From assembly GCA_016946835.1 (NCBI GenBank), contig JACVTC010000019.1, positions 1,187,501-1,217,500 of the forward strand: a stretch of 30,000 nucleotides of DNA, given 5' to 3'. The notes under the pieces are model-generated. The model worked only from the letters and a program-made list of their open reading frames with translations. It ran no database searches and was not told the origin of the DNA. Below, one piece after another: positions 21,715 to 30,000 of this stretch. The stretch is from Neocallimastix lanati (nom. inval.) (taxonomy: Eukaryota; Neocallimastigomycota; Neocallimastigomycetes; Neocallimastigales; Neocallimastigaceae). Each line of letters starts with the position of its first letter. Position 1 is the first letter of the stretch. A program made the translations under genes and the position numbers.

Positions 21715-23031
21715 CTATTGGTTTAAATGTTTATTGAGCAATCCTTTTTCTTCCAATTCAGCCAATTGCTTAAATGTATAAGGACATTCTGAAGCTCTAT
21801 GTCCATTCATTGTGCAACGGTAACAATTCACATGGTTGTTATTATTGTTGTTAATTGAGTTTTTATTAGTTACTAAAGTATTACTGACATTATTATTTTC
21901 TATCCCATTGTTGTGATTATTTCCATTTTGATAATTAAAGGATTGAATCATATTATTTGTATTAAATTTATTATTGTTAAACATTTGGTTGTCATGTTCT
22001 TTATCATTATTTGTTATATTAATATTGTTGTTCAAATTGTTTAAATAATGATTCATCTTATTGTCTCTTATTTCATTGGATGGCTGATTATTATTCATAT
22101 TGTTCATATTATATTTGTTATTATTATTCATATATTGATTAATATTATTACTGTGCCAAAATTTATTATAATTAAATCTACTATTATAACGATTTGTAAA
22201 ATTTCCATTGTTCATTTTATTAATATCATTTTTATTATTCAAGTAATAATTTGGATTATTATATGGATTACTCATGTGATATACATAATTTGAATTTCTG
22301 AAATTATTATTATTGTTCCATAATCTAGATTTAGAATTCCAATTATTTCTTTCCTGGAATATATTATTATTATGGTTCATAGGTAATTGATTTAACTGTA
22401 AGTTTTCGTAGAATGGATGTCGCATTAGTAAGCTATTATCCGGCTGATTCTGAGTAAACATAATATGATTCCTCATATTATTAATTTCATTTCTTTGATT
22501 TATATTTGCTATTTCTTTTTCAGTCTCCTCAGCTACTTCTGCAATTTTACACGCCTCATTTATTGTATCACATTCTGCAACCATAACTCTTGAGCATGGA
22601 AATACACGGGAGCTAATAGTATTCGTGTAGTCCTTTACAGATATAAGTCTTCTATATTCTAAACTGAGTTTATTATATAATTTTTTATATCTGTAATTAA
22701 ACTTTTTAATTGATTCTTCTTGATTTATTTGTATTGTTTTGAGAACTGCACATTTATCATTTTCTGTAATGTGCAAATGTTCTTCAATTGTATTTTGAAT
22801 TTCTTTAAATGTGGGATATCTCATTTCATCCCCTCGTCTGACTACCAATGATTGTAACGCTCCTTGAATATCTTCTTCCACAGCTTCCTTTACCCAAATA
22901 AAAATTCGCCTTGGTTCCATTATATCATAAAGCTCCATTATCTTAACAAAGTCGGTCATCCAGCTGTCTACATCTTTTCCATAATCAGCCAGATGTGGTA
23001 GCTTCCTTTGCAGTTTAGTAGCGTCAAACAT
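21715..23031 (-). CDS. gag: Ty3 Gag capsid/nucleocapsid protein
   Basis: 438 residues from the ATG at 23031. The N-terminal half is a helical capsid-type domain (retrotransposon Gag-like, containing DSWMTDFVKIMELYD and FNYRYKKLYNKL). The middle is Asn/Met-rich low-complexity sequence. Near the C-terminus a CCHC zinc knuckle, CYRCTMNGHRASEC (C-x2-C-x4-H-x4-C), marks the nucleocapsid part that binds element RNA. The frame ends CAT TTA AAC CAA TAG. The stop lies one codon after a TTTAAAC heptamer. A leader of about 145 bases separates the start from the primer binding site. Gag builds the cytoplasmic particle in which reverse transcription takes place. Confidence 0.95.
   Translation of the reverse strand: MFDATKLQRKLPHLADYGKDVDSWMTDFVKIMELYDIMEPRRIFIWVKEAVEEDIQGALQSLVVRRGDEMRYPTFKEIQNTIEEHLHITENDKCAVLKTIQINQEESIKKFNYRYKKLYNKLSLEYRRLISVKDYTNTISSRVFPCSRVMVAECDTINEACKIAEVAEETEKEIANINQRNEINNMRNHIMFTQNQPDNSLLMRHPFYENLQLNQLPMNHNNNIFQERNNWNSKSRLWNNNNNFRNSNYVYHMSNPYNNPNYYLNNKNDINKMNNGNFTNRYNSRFNYNKFWHSNNINQYMNNNNKYNMNNMNNNQPSNEIRDNKMNHYLNNLNNNINITNNDKEHDNQMFNNNKFNTNNMIQSFNYQNGNNHNNGIENNNVSNTLVTNKNSINNNNNNHVNCYRCTMNGHRASECPYTFKQLAELEEKGLLNKHLNQ
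21721..21727 (-). promoter_or_regulatory. Slippery heptamer TTTAAAC at the gag-pro junction
   Basis: Codons CAT TTA AAC CAA TAG put T-TTA-AAC in perfect -1 slippage phase just before the gag stop. After slippage translation continues CCA ATA GAT GGG AGA in the pro frame, which is open from 21730 onward. A weak GAAG/CTTC hairpin starts about 14 bases downstream; no convincing pseudoknot was identified by eye. Confidence 0.83.
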
Positions 23032-23176
23032 TGTAAAAAAAAATAATTACTTGATAAAAAAAAAAGAAAAATAAATGAAAGATTATATATAAAAAAAAAG
23101 TATTCTATTATGATAATTATATTGTAATTATAATTTTCTTATTATTTTCATATTAATTTATTTGATCTTGCTTTCC

Positions 23177-23193
23177 CCCCACGTTGGGCGCCA
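23177..23193 (-). other. Primer binding site, tRNA-Lys-like
   Basis: On the element strand TGGCGCCCAACGTGGGG begins five bases after the 5' LTR. It is complementary to a tRNA 3' end of the form CCCCACGTTGGGCGCCA, which I recall as that of eukaryotic tRNA-Lys(CUU). Confidence 0.8.
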
Positions 23194-23198
23194 AATTT

Positions 23199-23733
23199 TG
23201 ATACGTTATTTCTATAAGTATCAATGTTTTTGTGGTTAGCAAGATTGTATTAAATAAAAATATATTCTAATATAAAAATATATAATTACAATACACGTTA
23301 ATATTAAAACAAAATATAAAAAAAATTATAGTTTTGTCGTTTTATTTATTTATTTAAATTATTTATGTCGTAATACAAATTTTATAATAAAATGTTATTA
23401 AAGATCTTATTAATTATTTATTTCTAACTAACTTATTACTATTAAAATTTTTGATAAATAAATATATTCCCCAAATATATTTATTTTAACCAATTTTTTT
23501 TTCAAATAAAAAAACCTCCCTTTCTTTAAAGAATTATAATAATTTTTCTTTTATATTTCTAATTTCTAATTTACTATAAATTAAATCCTATTGGCTATTA
23601 ACTAATTAAATAAATTTAATAATTTTTATATTACTATTTATTATTATAATATACATATATAATTTAACTAATTATTTATTATATTTAATTTTATTTCTTG
23701 ATAATATTCTCTTTTTATTTAAATACTGCATCA
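23199..23733 (-). repeat. 5' LTR of the Ty3 element
   Basis: 535 bp, the same ends and sequence as 15163-15697 as far as can be compared by eye. Its outer end (23733) is followed by CTTT, the right target duplication, and then by the tRNA-like head of a SINE starting 16 bp away. Confidence 0.95.
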
Positions 23734-23749
23734 CTTTCATACACCTCAA

Positions 23750-24125
23750 GCCATGTTGGTCCAGTCGGTTAGGACGATACAGGTCACTGTAGAGGGCGGG
23801 GTTCGAATCCTCGGCATGGCACCAAATAATCGGATGAGGTTTCTATCCTGGGATATCATGAGACCACACGTGATGTCCATAAGGCTTTCCCTCAGATGAT
23901 TATTTCACCCAACCCTGATACTACGCTTTGAATTGAAGCATAGACCTTGATGATTGTAAAATTTCCAATCGCCAATGATTACACCCACTAGGGAGGAGTT
24001 AATGGTTCCGTTCTGATGCTCGTGGTCATTAGAGATATATGTTGGAACGTTAGGAATGCATCTCCGGGCAGTGTGTAACGACGATTGAGAGCGGCGAAGC
24101 TGATACAGTATGCCAATAACTTATC
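23750..24125 (+). mobile_element. tRNA-derived SINE-like unit
   Basis: 23750-23821 folds as most of a tRNA. The acceptor stem GCCATGT/GCATGGC has 7 pairs including one G-T, the D stem is GTCC/GGAC, and the T arm is CGGGG-TTCGAAT-CCTCG. The unpaired A and CCA follow at 23821-23824. The anticodon arm is one base short (TACAG-GTCA-CTGTA), so it is not a standard functional tRNA. An A box (TGGTCCAGTCGG) and a perfect B box (GGTTCGAATCC) form an internal Pol III promoter. About 300 bases of GC-richer, non-coding body follow and merge into AT-rich DNA near 24125; the 3' end is uncertain. Head plus unrelated body is SINE architecture. The alternative is a tRNA pseudogene beside an unrelated RNA gene. 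Confidence 0.68.
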
Positions 24126-24496
24126 ACCTTATAGTTAATTAATGTTAAAATAATCACATTTTTATTTTATATTCTTATATTATTATCAATATTATATTCT
24201 TATCTTATATTAATATTTTATTCTTATATTTTTATGTTGTGTAACATTTATCTATGTGTATTAATTCATAGAATTATCACATGATTAAATATGTAATTTT
24301 TACTATAAAAATAATTATTTTTATTATCTTAAAAAAATGAGTTCTTTACATTAATAAAATTTATGTATTAAATAAATACAAAAATAAATAAAGTTTATTA
24401 TAAAAAAACACACATATTTTTTTTCAGATTAAGAGTCTCAATTAGCTCTTATTTATAAAAACATATCCGTTATTTAAAACCGCCTTTCTTATAAAT
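24126..24496. other. AT-rich region holding the presumed 5' LTR and leader of the copia element
   Basis: Non-coding. The TGTTGTGTAACA string at 24233 has the look of a copia LTR start. The LTR end and primer binding site cannot be fixed because the 3' LTR lies outside the window and no TGG-type primer site stands out. A T-run plus CAG near 24420-24427 resembles a splice acceptor but nothing else supports a leader intron. Confidence 0.35.
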
Positions 24497-25552
24497 ATGA
24501 ATACTTCTAACAATTTAGATTCATCTTCAACTCCAAGAGAGATATTAAATGAAGAGAACTTTGACATTTGGGCGTTCGAATTGAGAACAAATCTCGAAAT
24601 AAATCACATAGACAAATACATCCAATTCGACACCAACGAAGAATTAAATGAGTTATATGATAAACTCAAATCTAAAAAAGAAGATAAGAAGAATATTGAA
24701 AATTCAATTTCTCTAATTAAAGAAAAGGACGGTAGAGCTCGCCAACAAATCTTATGCTCGGTTTCCAAAGAAACCAAAGCCACCTTGATAGGCCTTCGAT
24801 TAAAATCGGCCTACGAAATGTATAAATATCTGGAAAGCGAATATAATATCATAAATATCAACAAAGTTCCAGATTTATACGACCGTTTAAAAAATCTAAG
24901 AGCCAAGACGGACAAAGAAGTAATCAAATTTACTACAGAATTCGAACATCTTTGTAATCTACTCAAAGAATTAGGAAAAACAATAGACGAAGATGAAAAA
25001 TTCAAATTACTCCTGAAGGGACTCCCAGGGGAATATAAAAACTATGTCAAATTTAATTATAAAGACAATCTTCAAGAGATTGCAAATGAAATCAGAACTA
25101 TAGCCAAAAGAACCTTAAATGCGGAAGACCCAAAGCTAGTGGAAGAAGTTTCTTTTATAAAAAATACGAATCATAATCATTCCCAAAATAATTCTAGGAA
25201 TAATAATCATAATAATCATAATAATTATAATAACAATAACAATAATTATAATAATAATTATAATAATAACTATAACAATAATAACCGGAGAAGAAGAAAC
25301 CAGAAAAATAACAAAAATAACAGAAACAAAACCAAAAGAAATAACGAAAAGTACTGTTCAATATGTGACAAACATGACCATTTCACAAGAAAATGCTACT
25401 TTAATGCAAGGAATCCTAATAATAAAATTAAAGAAATAGCAAGAAAGTTCAGCAATATTAACCTAGCCAAAGATACAATCAACAACCTAGAAATCATTGA
25501 TGCCCTCAGTGACTATGATGAATCTCAAGAAACCCATGAAAAGAATATCTGA
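24497..25552 (+). CDS. gag: Ty1/copia Gag
   Basis: 351 codons. Residues 15-210 form a helical copia Gag domain (UBN2/DUF4219-like, starting near LNEENFDIWAFELRTNLE and including a typical RLKNLRAKTDKEVIKFTTEF helix). An Asn-His-Tyr low-complexity spacer and a basic RRRRNQKNNKNNRNK patch follow, then a CCHC knuckle CSICDKHDHFTRKC (C-x2-C-x4-H-x4-C). The frame ends ATC TGA CTA GAT. The sequence after TGA stays open in the same frame and leads directly into protease, so pol is most simply expressed by stop readthrough. Base composition is less AT-extreme than the flanks, as for the Ty3 genes. Confidence 0.93.
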   Translation: MNTSNNLDSSSTPREILNEENFDIWAFELRTNLEINHIDKYIQFDTNEELNELYDKLKSKKEDKKNIENSISLIKEKDGRARQQILCSVSKETKATLIGLRLKSAYEMYKYLESEYNIININKVPDLYDRLKNLRAKTDKEVIKFTTEFEHLCNLLKELGKTIDEDEKFKLLLKGLPGEYKNYVKFNYKDNLQEIANEIRTIAKRTLNAEDPKLVEEVSFIKNTNHNHSQNNSRNNNHNNHNNYNNNNNNYNNNYNNNYNNNNRRRRNQKNNKNNRNKTKRNNEKYCSICDKHDHFTRKCYFNARNPNNKIKEIARKFSNINLAKDTINNLEIIDALSDYDESQETHEKNI

Positions 25553-25556
25553 CTAG
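25550..25556 (+). promoter_or_regulatory. Leaky stop codon context TGA-CTAG between copia gag and pol
   Basis: Gag and pol share one reading frame (24497 and 25577 are in phase) with TGA as the only stop between them. The bases after it are CTAG, the context known for efficient readthrough in several animal mRNAs and RNA viruses (UGA-CUA). Confidence 0.7.
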
Positions 25557-28429
25557 ATGGAAAAAATCCATATGACATGTCTCCTGAACCACCAATGAAT
25601 AACTCTTATGAATCAAATGATTTAATAATCAATTATTTAGGGGACTATAACAAACCTAAACCAAATCCAATCAACTATAATATTTCAAATGAATCAATTC
25701 ATGATGAACATAAATCAAATATATCAAATAATTTTATAGAATCACGTGATATAATAATCAATAACATAGAAAATAATAATACTCTAGAATTAAACCTTAT
25801 TGGTAAAAATAAATTAGTAAAACCTCATGATAGTCCACTTCCACCTATGATTCCAAACATAATTACAAACGACTTAAATAGAAAAACTATATATGAATTC
25901 ATTAACAATCATAAATGTCATCCAGATTATAATAATGGATATGTAATATCCATAGATTCTGGAGCATCTTCAAATATCACGGGATCATTAAAAAATCTAT
26001 GTAATGTTAGAGATTATCATACTAATATGATACTACCAACAAAGGAAAAAGAAATAGTACAAGTTTCAAAAATTGGAGATCTTACGGGATACATCAATAA
26101 TATTTACTTCATAATAAAAAATGTATTATATTCAGAAGATATTAATGAAAATAAAACATTAATATCATTTAACGATCTTAAAAGACAATACTTAGTTGAT
26201 GTTATCATTATTGATAACAATGCATACTTTAGATTAGCAAAACTAAATGGTCAACTTTTATGCATAGAAAAAGAAAACTCAATCAAAATTTGTAATATTT
26301 ACATTAATAATAAACAAGGAAATTATAAAACAATATACAGTTTACAAAGTAGCAATCTAGACCAATACTCCTTAAGTATATGGCATAAAAGACTGTGCCA
26401 TTTCTATAACAATAATCTTATTAAATTCCTAAATGGACACACAATTAACAAAACTCTATGTATTGGCTGCAAAATATCAAAGCTGAAAAAAGAACCTTTC
26501 AGAAAAACTTTAAATGCAAGAAGTACAAGGCCATTGGAACTAATCCACTCGGACATTATTGGACCTCTTAAAGAATCAAGGAATAATTTCAAATATATTT
26601 TAACTTTCCTTGATGATTTCACAAGAAAAAGTTGGATATATCTACTGAAAAGAAAATCGGAAGTTCCAGAAATCTTTGAAAATTTTATAAGAATGGTGAC
26701 AAATGAATCAAATTTAACAATAACAAAAATACAAAGTGACAATGGAAAAGAATATACATCAAGAAAATTCATAGATATCTGCAACAAAGCAGGTATACAA
26801 AGAAATCTTATCGTTCCAAGAAACCCACAAAGCAATGGAAGAGCTGAAAGATTAAATGGAACAATAATAAATGCTACAAAAGCATTATTAAACCAAGCAA
26901 AGTTAAGCTACCATTTCTGGGAAGACGCTGTCAAAACCGCAGTGAAAATATATAATATGACTCCAAGAACAGCAATAAAATTTAAAATTCCTGATGAATT
27001 ATACTACCATAAAGAAGTGAATATTGACAATCTTCGTGTTTTTGGATGCAGAGCATACTACTATGTAGACGCTTCCCTTAAAAACTCAAAATTTGATAAC
27101 AACACATTACCTGGAATTTTCTTAGGATATGATGAACATTCTCCAGGATATGTTATTTTCGGAACTAATGATTGCAAAACTCATATTGTTCGTGATGCCG
27201 TATTCGAAGAAGATATCCCTGGTAACTTTAATTTTAATAACAAAACAAATTATAAAGAAAATTACACACCTGAAGAACTTAACACAGAAGAAGATGAAGA
27301 CGAAGATTTAGAATATGAATCAAATGAAAATAATTCAAATGTTCATCACCAAAGTAACAACAATCAAAATGTACTCATAATTCAACAAAATTTCAATAAT
27401 AATAATACTTCAAATTTCAACGACAGTAACTATTCAAGTGAAGATTCTCATGAGTATTCTCAAAACAATAATAATAACTCACTAAATAATAATAAAATTT
27501 ACAACGACAGTTATGAATCAAATATTTCTACTAATAATTCAAATAATATTTCAAATAATAAATCAAATAATATTCCAAGTAATAATTCAAATAATATTCC
27601 AAGTAATAATTCAAATAATATTCCAAGTAATAATTCAAATTATATTCCAAGTAATAATTCAAATAATATTCCAAGTAATAAATCAAATATTATTTCAAAT
27701 AATAACTCAAACAATATCTCAAATAATACTTCATATAAGAATTCAAATAATTCAACAATTAAATCAAATATCTCGAATCACAATTTAACGAATAATTTAA
27801 ATAAAATAAAATATATATTTAACAGTGACTCAAATATTGTCAATAAAATGAAATCAGATATTAAGCAATATAATTTAAAGCATAATGGTATTATTAATGA
27901 TTATAAAAATAATAAATTTAATGATAATAAAATTGTTAATAAACAATTAAAACAAGCAACAAAAAATTTAAAAGATTTTATTAAAAATAAATATAACAAT
28001 GAAGAACTTTTATCAGAAATTTACAAAAATATAAAATCAAATATATTTTCAAATAATGATAATAACTCCTCAAATAATAATTCCAATACAAATAATAATT
28101 TAAAATCAATAAATAATTCTAACATTCCAATTAATTATCAAAATAATTCAAAGAATATATCTAATGCAAAACAGTCAAATAAAAATAATAAAAAGATAAT
28201 TATTAAAGTTCAAGCCACTAATTCAAATAATTTACATATGCCTGAAAACATTAATCAAAATAGAAAAATTAAAAATCAAGCCACAATTAATACTTTGAAA
28301 TTTTCAAAAAAAGAAGAGAGACGACAACCCGCGGATCCAATCCGGTGTCGTCGGTATCGTTTTCAGTCGCCTCACAGCTCGACCAGCGAGCCATTTGGGG
28401 GAACCCCCGCGAGAAAAAACGCCTTCTAA
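25553..28429 (+). CDS. pol: Ty1/copia pol, part 1: protease and integrase
   Basis: Open in frame with gag from 25553; the first ATG is 25577 (950 codons to the TAA at 28427-28429). Domains in order: Asn/Ser-rich lead; aspartic protease with SIDSGASSNITG; GAG-pre-integrase zinc finger (WHKRLCHF, then CIGC); integrase core with catalytic D-D-E in ELIHSDIIGPL, IQSDNGKEY and NGRAERLNGT, and the copia-type FGCRAYYYV and GIFLGY segments. A very long Asn-rich linker follows, including tandem repeats at 27534-27730. Integrase before RT identifies Ty1/copia (Pseudoviridae). After about 28299 the biologically sensible frame moves by one base, so the last 40 residues here are probably out of frame. Confidence 0.92.
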   Translation, partial: LDGKNPYDMSPEPPMNNSYESNDLIINYLGDYNKPKPNPINYNISNESIHDEHKSNISNNFIESRDIIINNIENNNTLELNLIGKNKLVKPHDSPLPPMIPNIITNDLNRKTIYEFINNHKCHPDYNNGYVISIDSGASSNITGSLKNLCNVRDYHTNMILPTKEKEIVQVSKIGDLTGYINNIYFIIKNVLYSEDINENKTLISFNDLKRQYLVDVIIIDNNAYFRLAKLNGQLLCIEKENSIKICNIYINNKQGNYKTIYSLQSSNLDQYSLSIWHKRLCHFYNNNLIKFLNGHTINKTLCIGCKISKLKKEPFRKTLNARSTRPLELIHSDIIGPLKESRNNFKYILTFLDDFTRKSWIYLLKRKSEVPEIFENFIRMVTNESNLTITKIQSDNGKEYTSRKFIDICNKAGIQRNLIVPRNPQSNGRAERLNGTIINATKALLNQAKLSYHFWEDAVKTAVKIYNMTPRTAIKFKIPDELYYHKEVNIDNLRVFGCRAYYYVDASLKNSKFDNNTLPGIFLGYDEHSPGYVIFGTNDCKTHIVRDAVFEEDIPGNFNFNNKTNYKENYTPEELNTEEDEDEDLEYESNENNSNVHHQSNNNQNVLIIQQNFNNNNTSNFNDSNYSSEDSHEYSQNNNNNSLNNNKIYNDSYESNISTNNSNNISNNKSNNIPSNNSNNIPSNNSNNIPSNNSNYIPSNNSNNIPSNKSNIISNNNSNNISNNTSYKNSNNSTIKSNISNHNLTNNLNKIKYIFNSDSNIVNKMKSDIKQYNLKHNGIINDYKNNKFNDNKIVNKQLKQATKNLKDFIKNKYNNEELLSEIYKNIKSNIFSNNDNNSSNNNSNTNNNLKSINNSNIPINYQNNSKNISNAKQSNKNNKKIIIKVQATNSNNLHMPENINQNRKIKNQATINTLKFSKKEERRQPADPIRCRRYRFQSPHSSTSEPFGGTPARKNAF
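27534..27730 (+). repeat. 24-bp coding repeats (SNNIPSNN)
   Basis: The unit AATAATTCAAATAATATTCCAAGT is repeated about five times with degenerate copies at both sides. It encodes eight-residue SNNIPSNN-type repeats in the integrase-RT linker. Because 24 is a multiple of three, expansion does not break the frame. Confidence 0.9.
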
Positions 28430-30000
28430 AGTGATAATCATTAACAAAAGAAAAGTTTTGAAAGAAAAATTAAAAAGGATTAGAATTCAAAAATCAAAAA
28501 TCTCAAAAATTTTAGAGAAAAGAAAAGCACTAAATAATGAAACATCAAAAACAACTCCAAAATACATTGCAATTGTTAATTCTAATTATTTATTAAATAA
28601 AAGGAAGAGAGAGAATGACTCTAGTACAGATCATAATATTTATAAAAAACAAAGAATTAAACATTTAATTAATTTAGGAAAACAAACATTAAACGATAAT
28701 CATATTCCTATAAAACAAAATGATAATTTTAACAAATCAAATGAAAATGTTAATACTGAAAATGAAACGAATAAAACAAGCAATGATACAAATAAACAAA
28801 TAAATAGTATTGATTTAGATACTCCGCAAACATTCCTAGAAGCAGTAACTAGTGTTGATAAGGATAAATGGATAGAAGCAATATCAAGCGAGCTTGAAAA
28901 TCTCTACAACAACAAAACCATGTCCTTAGTAAAGAAGCTACCTGAAGGAAGAAAACCTATTGAATACAAATGGGTATTCACAAAAAAATATAACGATAAA
29001 GGAGAACTTGAAAAATACAAGGCTAGACTAGTAATCAAAGGATTTAAACAAATTGAAGGTATTGATTATGACAAAACATACTCTCCCACGTTATCTGTTG
29101 AAAGCATGCGTTTAGTCATCGCAATAGCTTCATTACATAAATGGAAAATACAACAATTAGACATCAAAGCCGCATACCTAAATGCTCCTCTGAATGAAGA
29201 AATCTATATGACAATTCCAGAAGGAGATCCAAACTATAAAAACGGTTTTTGGAAATTGAACAAAGCCTTATATGGATTGAAACAAGCAGGAAGAATGTGG
29301 AATATAACAATCTCTAATTTCCTGAAGAGTATAGGTTTTACTCAACTTAAAAGTGAACAATGCTTATTCTCAAAATCAAATTCCCAAAAAGAAACTACTT
29401 GCATTGTTGCATTATATGTAGATGATATGCTTATTACAGGCTTAGATAATGAAATAAACTCTACTGTTGAACTAATTAAAAATAAATTTAAAATATCAAA
29501 ATGTAGTCCAGTAAATCATATACTTGGAATAACTGTTGAACCTACTGAATATGGATATAATATTTCACAAAAGAAATATATTAACGATATCTTAAAAAGA
29601 TTCAAAATAAATGAAAATCAAAAATCCTCTACTCCTTGTGTAGGTGAAAACATTAAAGAAATTAACAACGAACCATTCGATAATAGTATCTATCAAAGCG
29701 CAGTAGGCTCTCTCATACATCTAGCAAAATGCACAAGACCTGATATTGCTTGTGCAGTAAACAAAGCATCAAGAAAAAATAAAAATCCAAATATGACTGA
29801 TTGGAAAAAGGTATTACAAATATTTAAATATATTAACCAAACCAAAGATTATTACCTACAATACAAAAGAGATGGAAATCTTAATGGCTATACTGACTCC
29901 GACTTCGCTGGAGATATAATCAATAGCAAATCTACATCTGGAAATATCTACTTCCTAGCTTCAGGACCAGTCTTATGGATGTCAAGACAACAACAATGTG
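28299..30000 (+). CDS. pol: Ty1/copia pol, part 2: reverse transcriptase and RNase H (runs off the window)
   Basis: The frame opens after a TGA at 28296 and stays open to the window end. It is one base forward of part 1. After a GC-rich segment (28318-28425) and a Lys/Asn-rich linker come the copia RT: DTPQTFLEAVTSVDKDKWIEA, YKWVFTKKYNDKGELEKYKA, LDIKAAYLNAPLNEEIYM, ALYGLKQAGRMW and the catalytic YVDD at 29415-29426. The RNase H part begins near GYTDSDFAGD and includes KSTSGNIYFL and WMSRQQQC; the rest, stop and 3' LTR are beyond 30000. The conserved RT blocks are intact. The frame offset could be a one-base indel at the seven-A run (28306-28312), a sequencing error there, or recoding. Confidence 0.9.

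Larger units (their letters stand above)
15163..23733 (-). mobile_element. Complete Ty3/gypsy LTR retrotransposon
   Basis: An 8,571-bp element in reverse orientation. It is bounded by two 535-bp LTRs that look identical over their whole length, TG...CA ends and a CTTT duplication on both sides (15159-15162 and 23734-23737). In element order: 5' LTR (23199-23733), primer binding site, leader, gag, pro, RT-RNaseH-integrase, a long A-tract-rich 3' region, a G-rich putative polypurine tract, and 3' LTR (15163-15697). Integrase after RNase H gives the Ty3/gypsy (Metaviridae) order; no envelope-like ORF is present. All domains look intact and the LTRs have not diverged, so the insertion is recent and possibly active. 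Gag, pro and pol are in three frames with -1 slippery sites at both junctions. Confidence 0.95.

Noticed and set aside
23750-23824. Functional tRNA gene
   Set aside because: The anticodon arm is one base short and does not give a normal seven-base loop; the unrelated transcribed-looking body makes a SINE head more likely.
28306-28429. Spliceosomal intron removing the GC-rich segment of copia pol
   Set aside because: No suitable GTA-type donor and AG acceptor flank it, and the segment is open in the downstream frame, so an indel or recoding explains it better.

Overview
The window is extremely AT-rich (long homopolymers, TA/TAA/ATTTT simple repeats, Asn/Lys/Ile-rich proteins). It carries an intron-dense gene, a secreted leucine-rich-repeat (LRR) protein and two LTR retrotransposon families. 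The best fit is nuclear DNA of an anaerobic gut fungus (Neocallimastigomycota). This is inferred from composition, intron density and protein style. A Dictyostelium-like amoeba fits less well because of the many introns and the Ty1/copia element.

Layout. 1-606 is a frameshifted, truncated copy of an LRR gene whose intact paralogue lies at 12595-14496. 1159-9582 (+) is a gene that simple ORF calling misses. I could thread about 33 small exons; the 23 exons from 2776 to 9582 keep frame across all 22 introns and give about 1,012 residues. The product is a multipass membrane protein with a helical TPR-like middle, resembling the TmcB/TmcC family of protists and fungi. One of its introns (5621-6611) is mostly a pentanucleotide (ATTTT)n satellite. 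10264-10581 is a small inverted-repeat (foldback/MITE-like) element, followed by a possible second degenerate one and a block of decayed tandem repeats leading to the LRR gene.

15163-23733 (- strand) is a complete Ty3/gypsy element. It has two 535-bp LTRs that look identical, a 4-bp CTTT target duplication, a tRNA-Lys-like primer binding site, gag, pro and RT-RNaseH-integrase. Gag, pro and pol lie in three frames. Each junction has a canonical -1 slippery heptamer (TTTAAAC, then TTTAAAA), which implies two successive -1 frameshifts. The element sits 16 bp upstream of a tRNA-like sequence that heads a GC-richer SINE-like unit (23750 to about 24125), as expected for Ty3-type targeting of Pol III start sites.

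24497-30000 (+) is a Ty1/copia element that runs off the window. Its gag ends in TGA followed by CTAG, and pol continues in the same frame: the best-known stop-readthrough context. Its pol is interrupted near 28.3 kb by a net one-base frame change at or beside an A run, next to a roughly 110-bp segment of about 59% GC. No rRNA genes or CRISPR arrays were seen.
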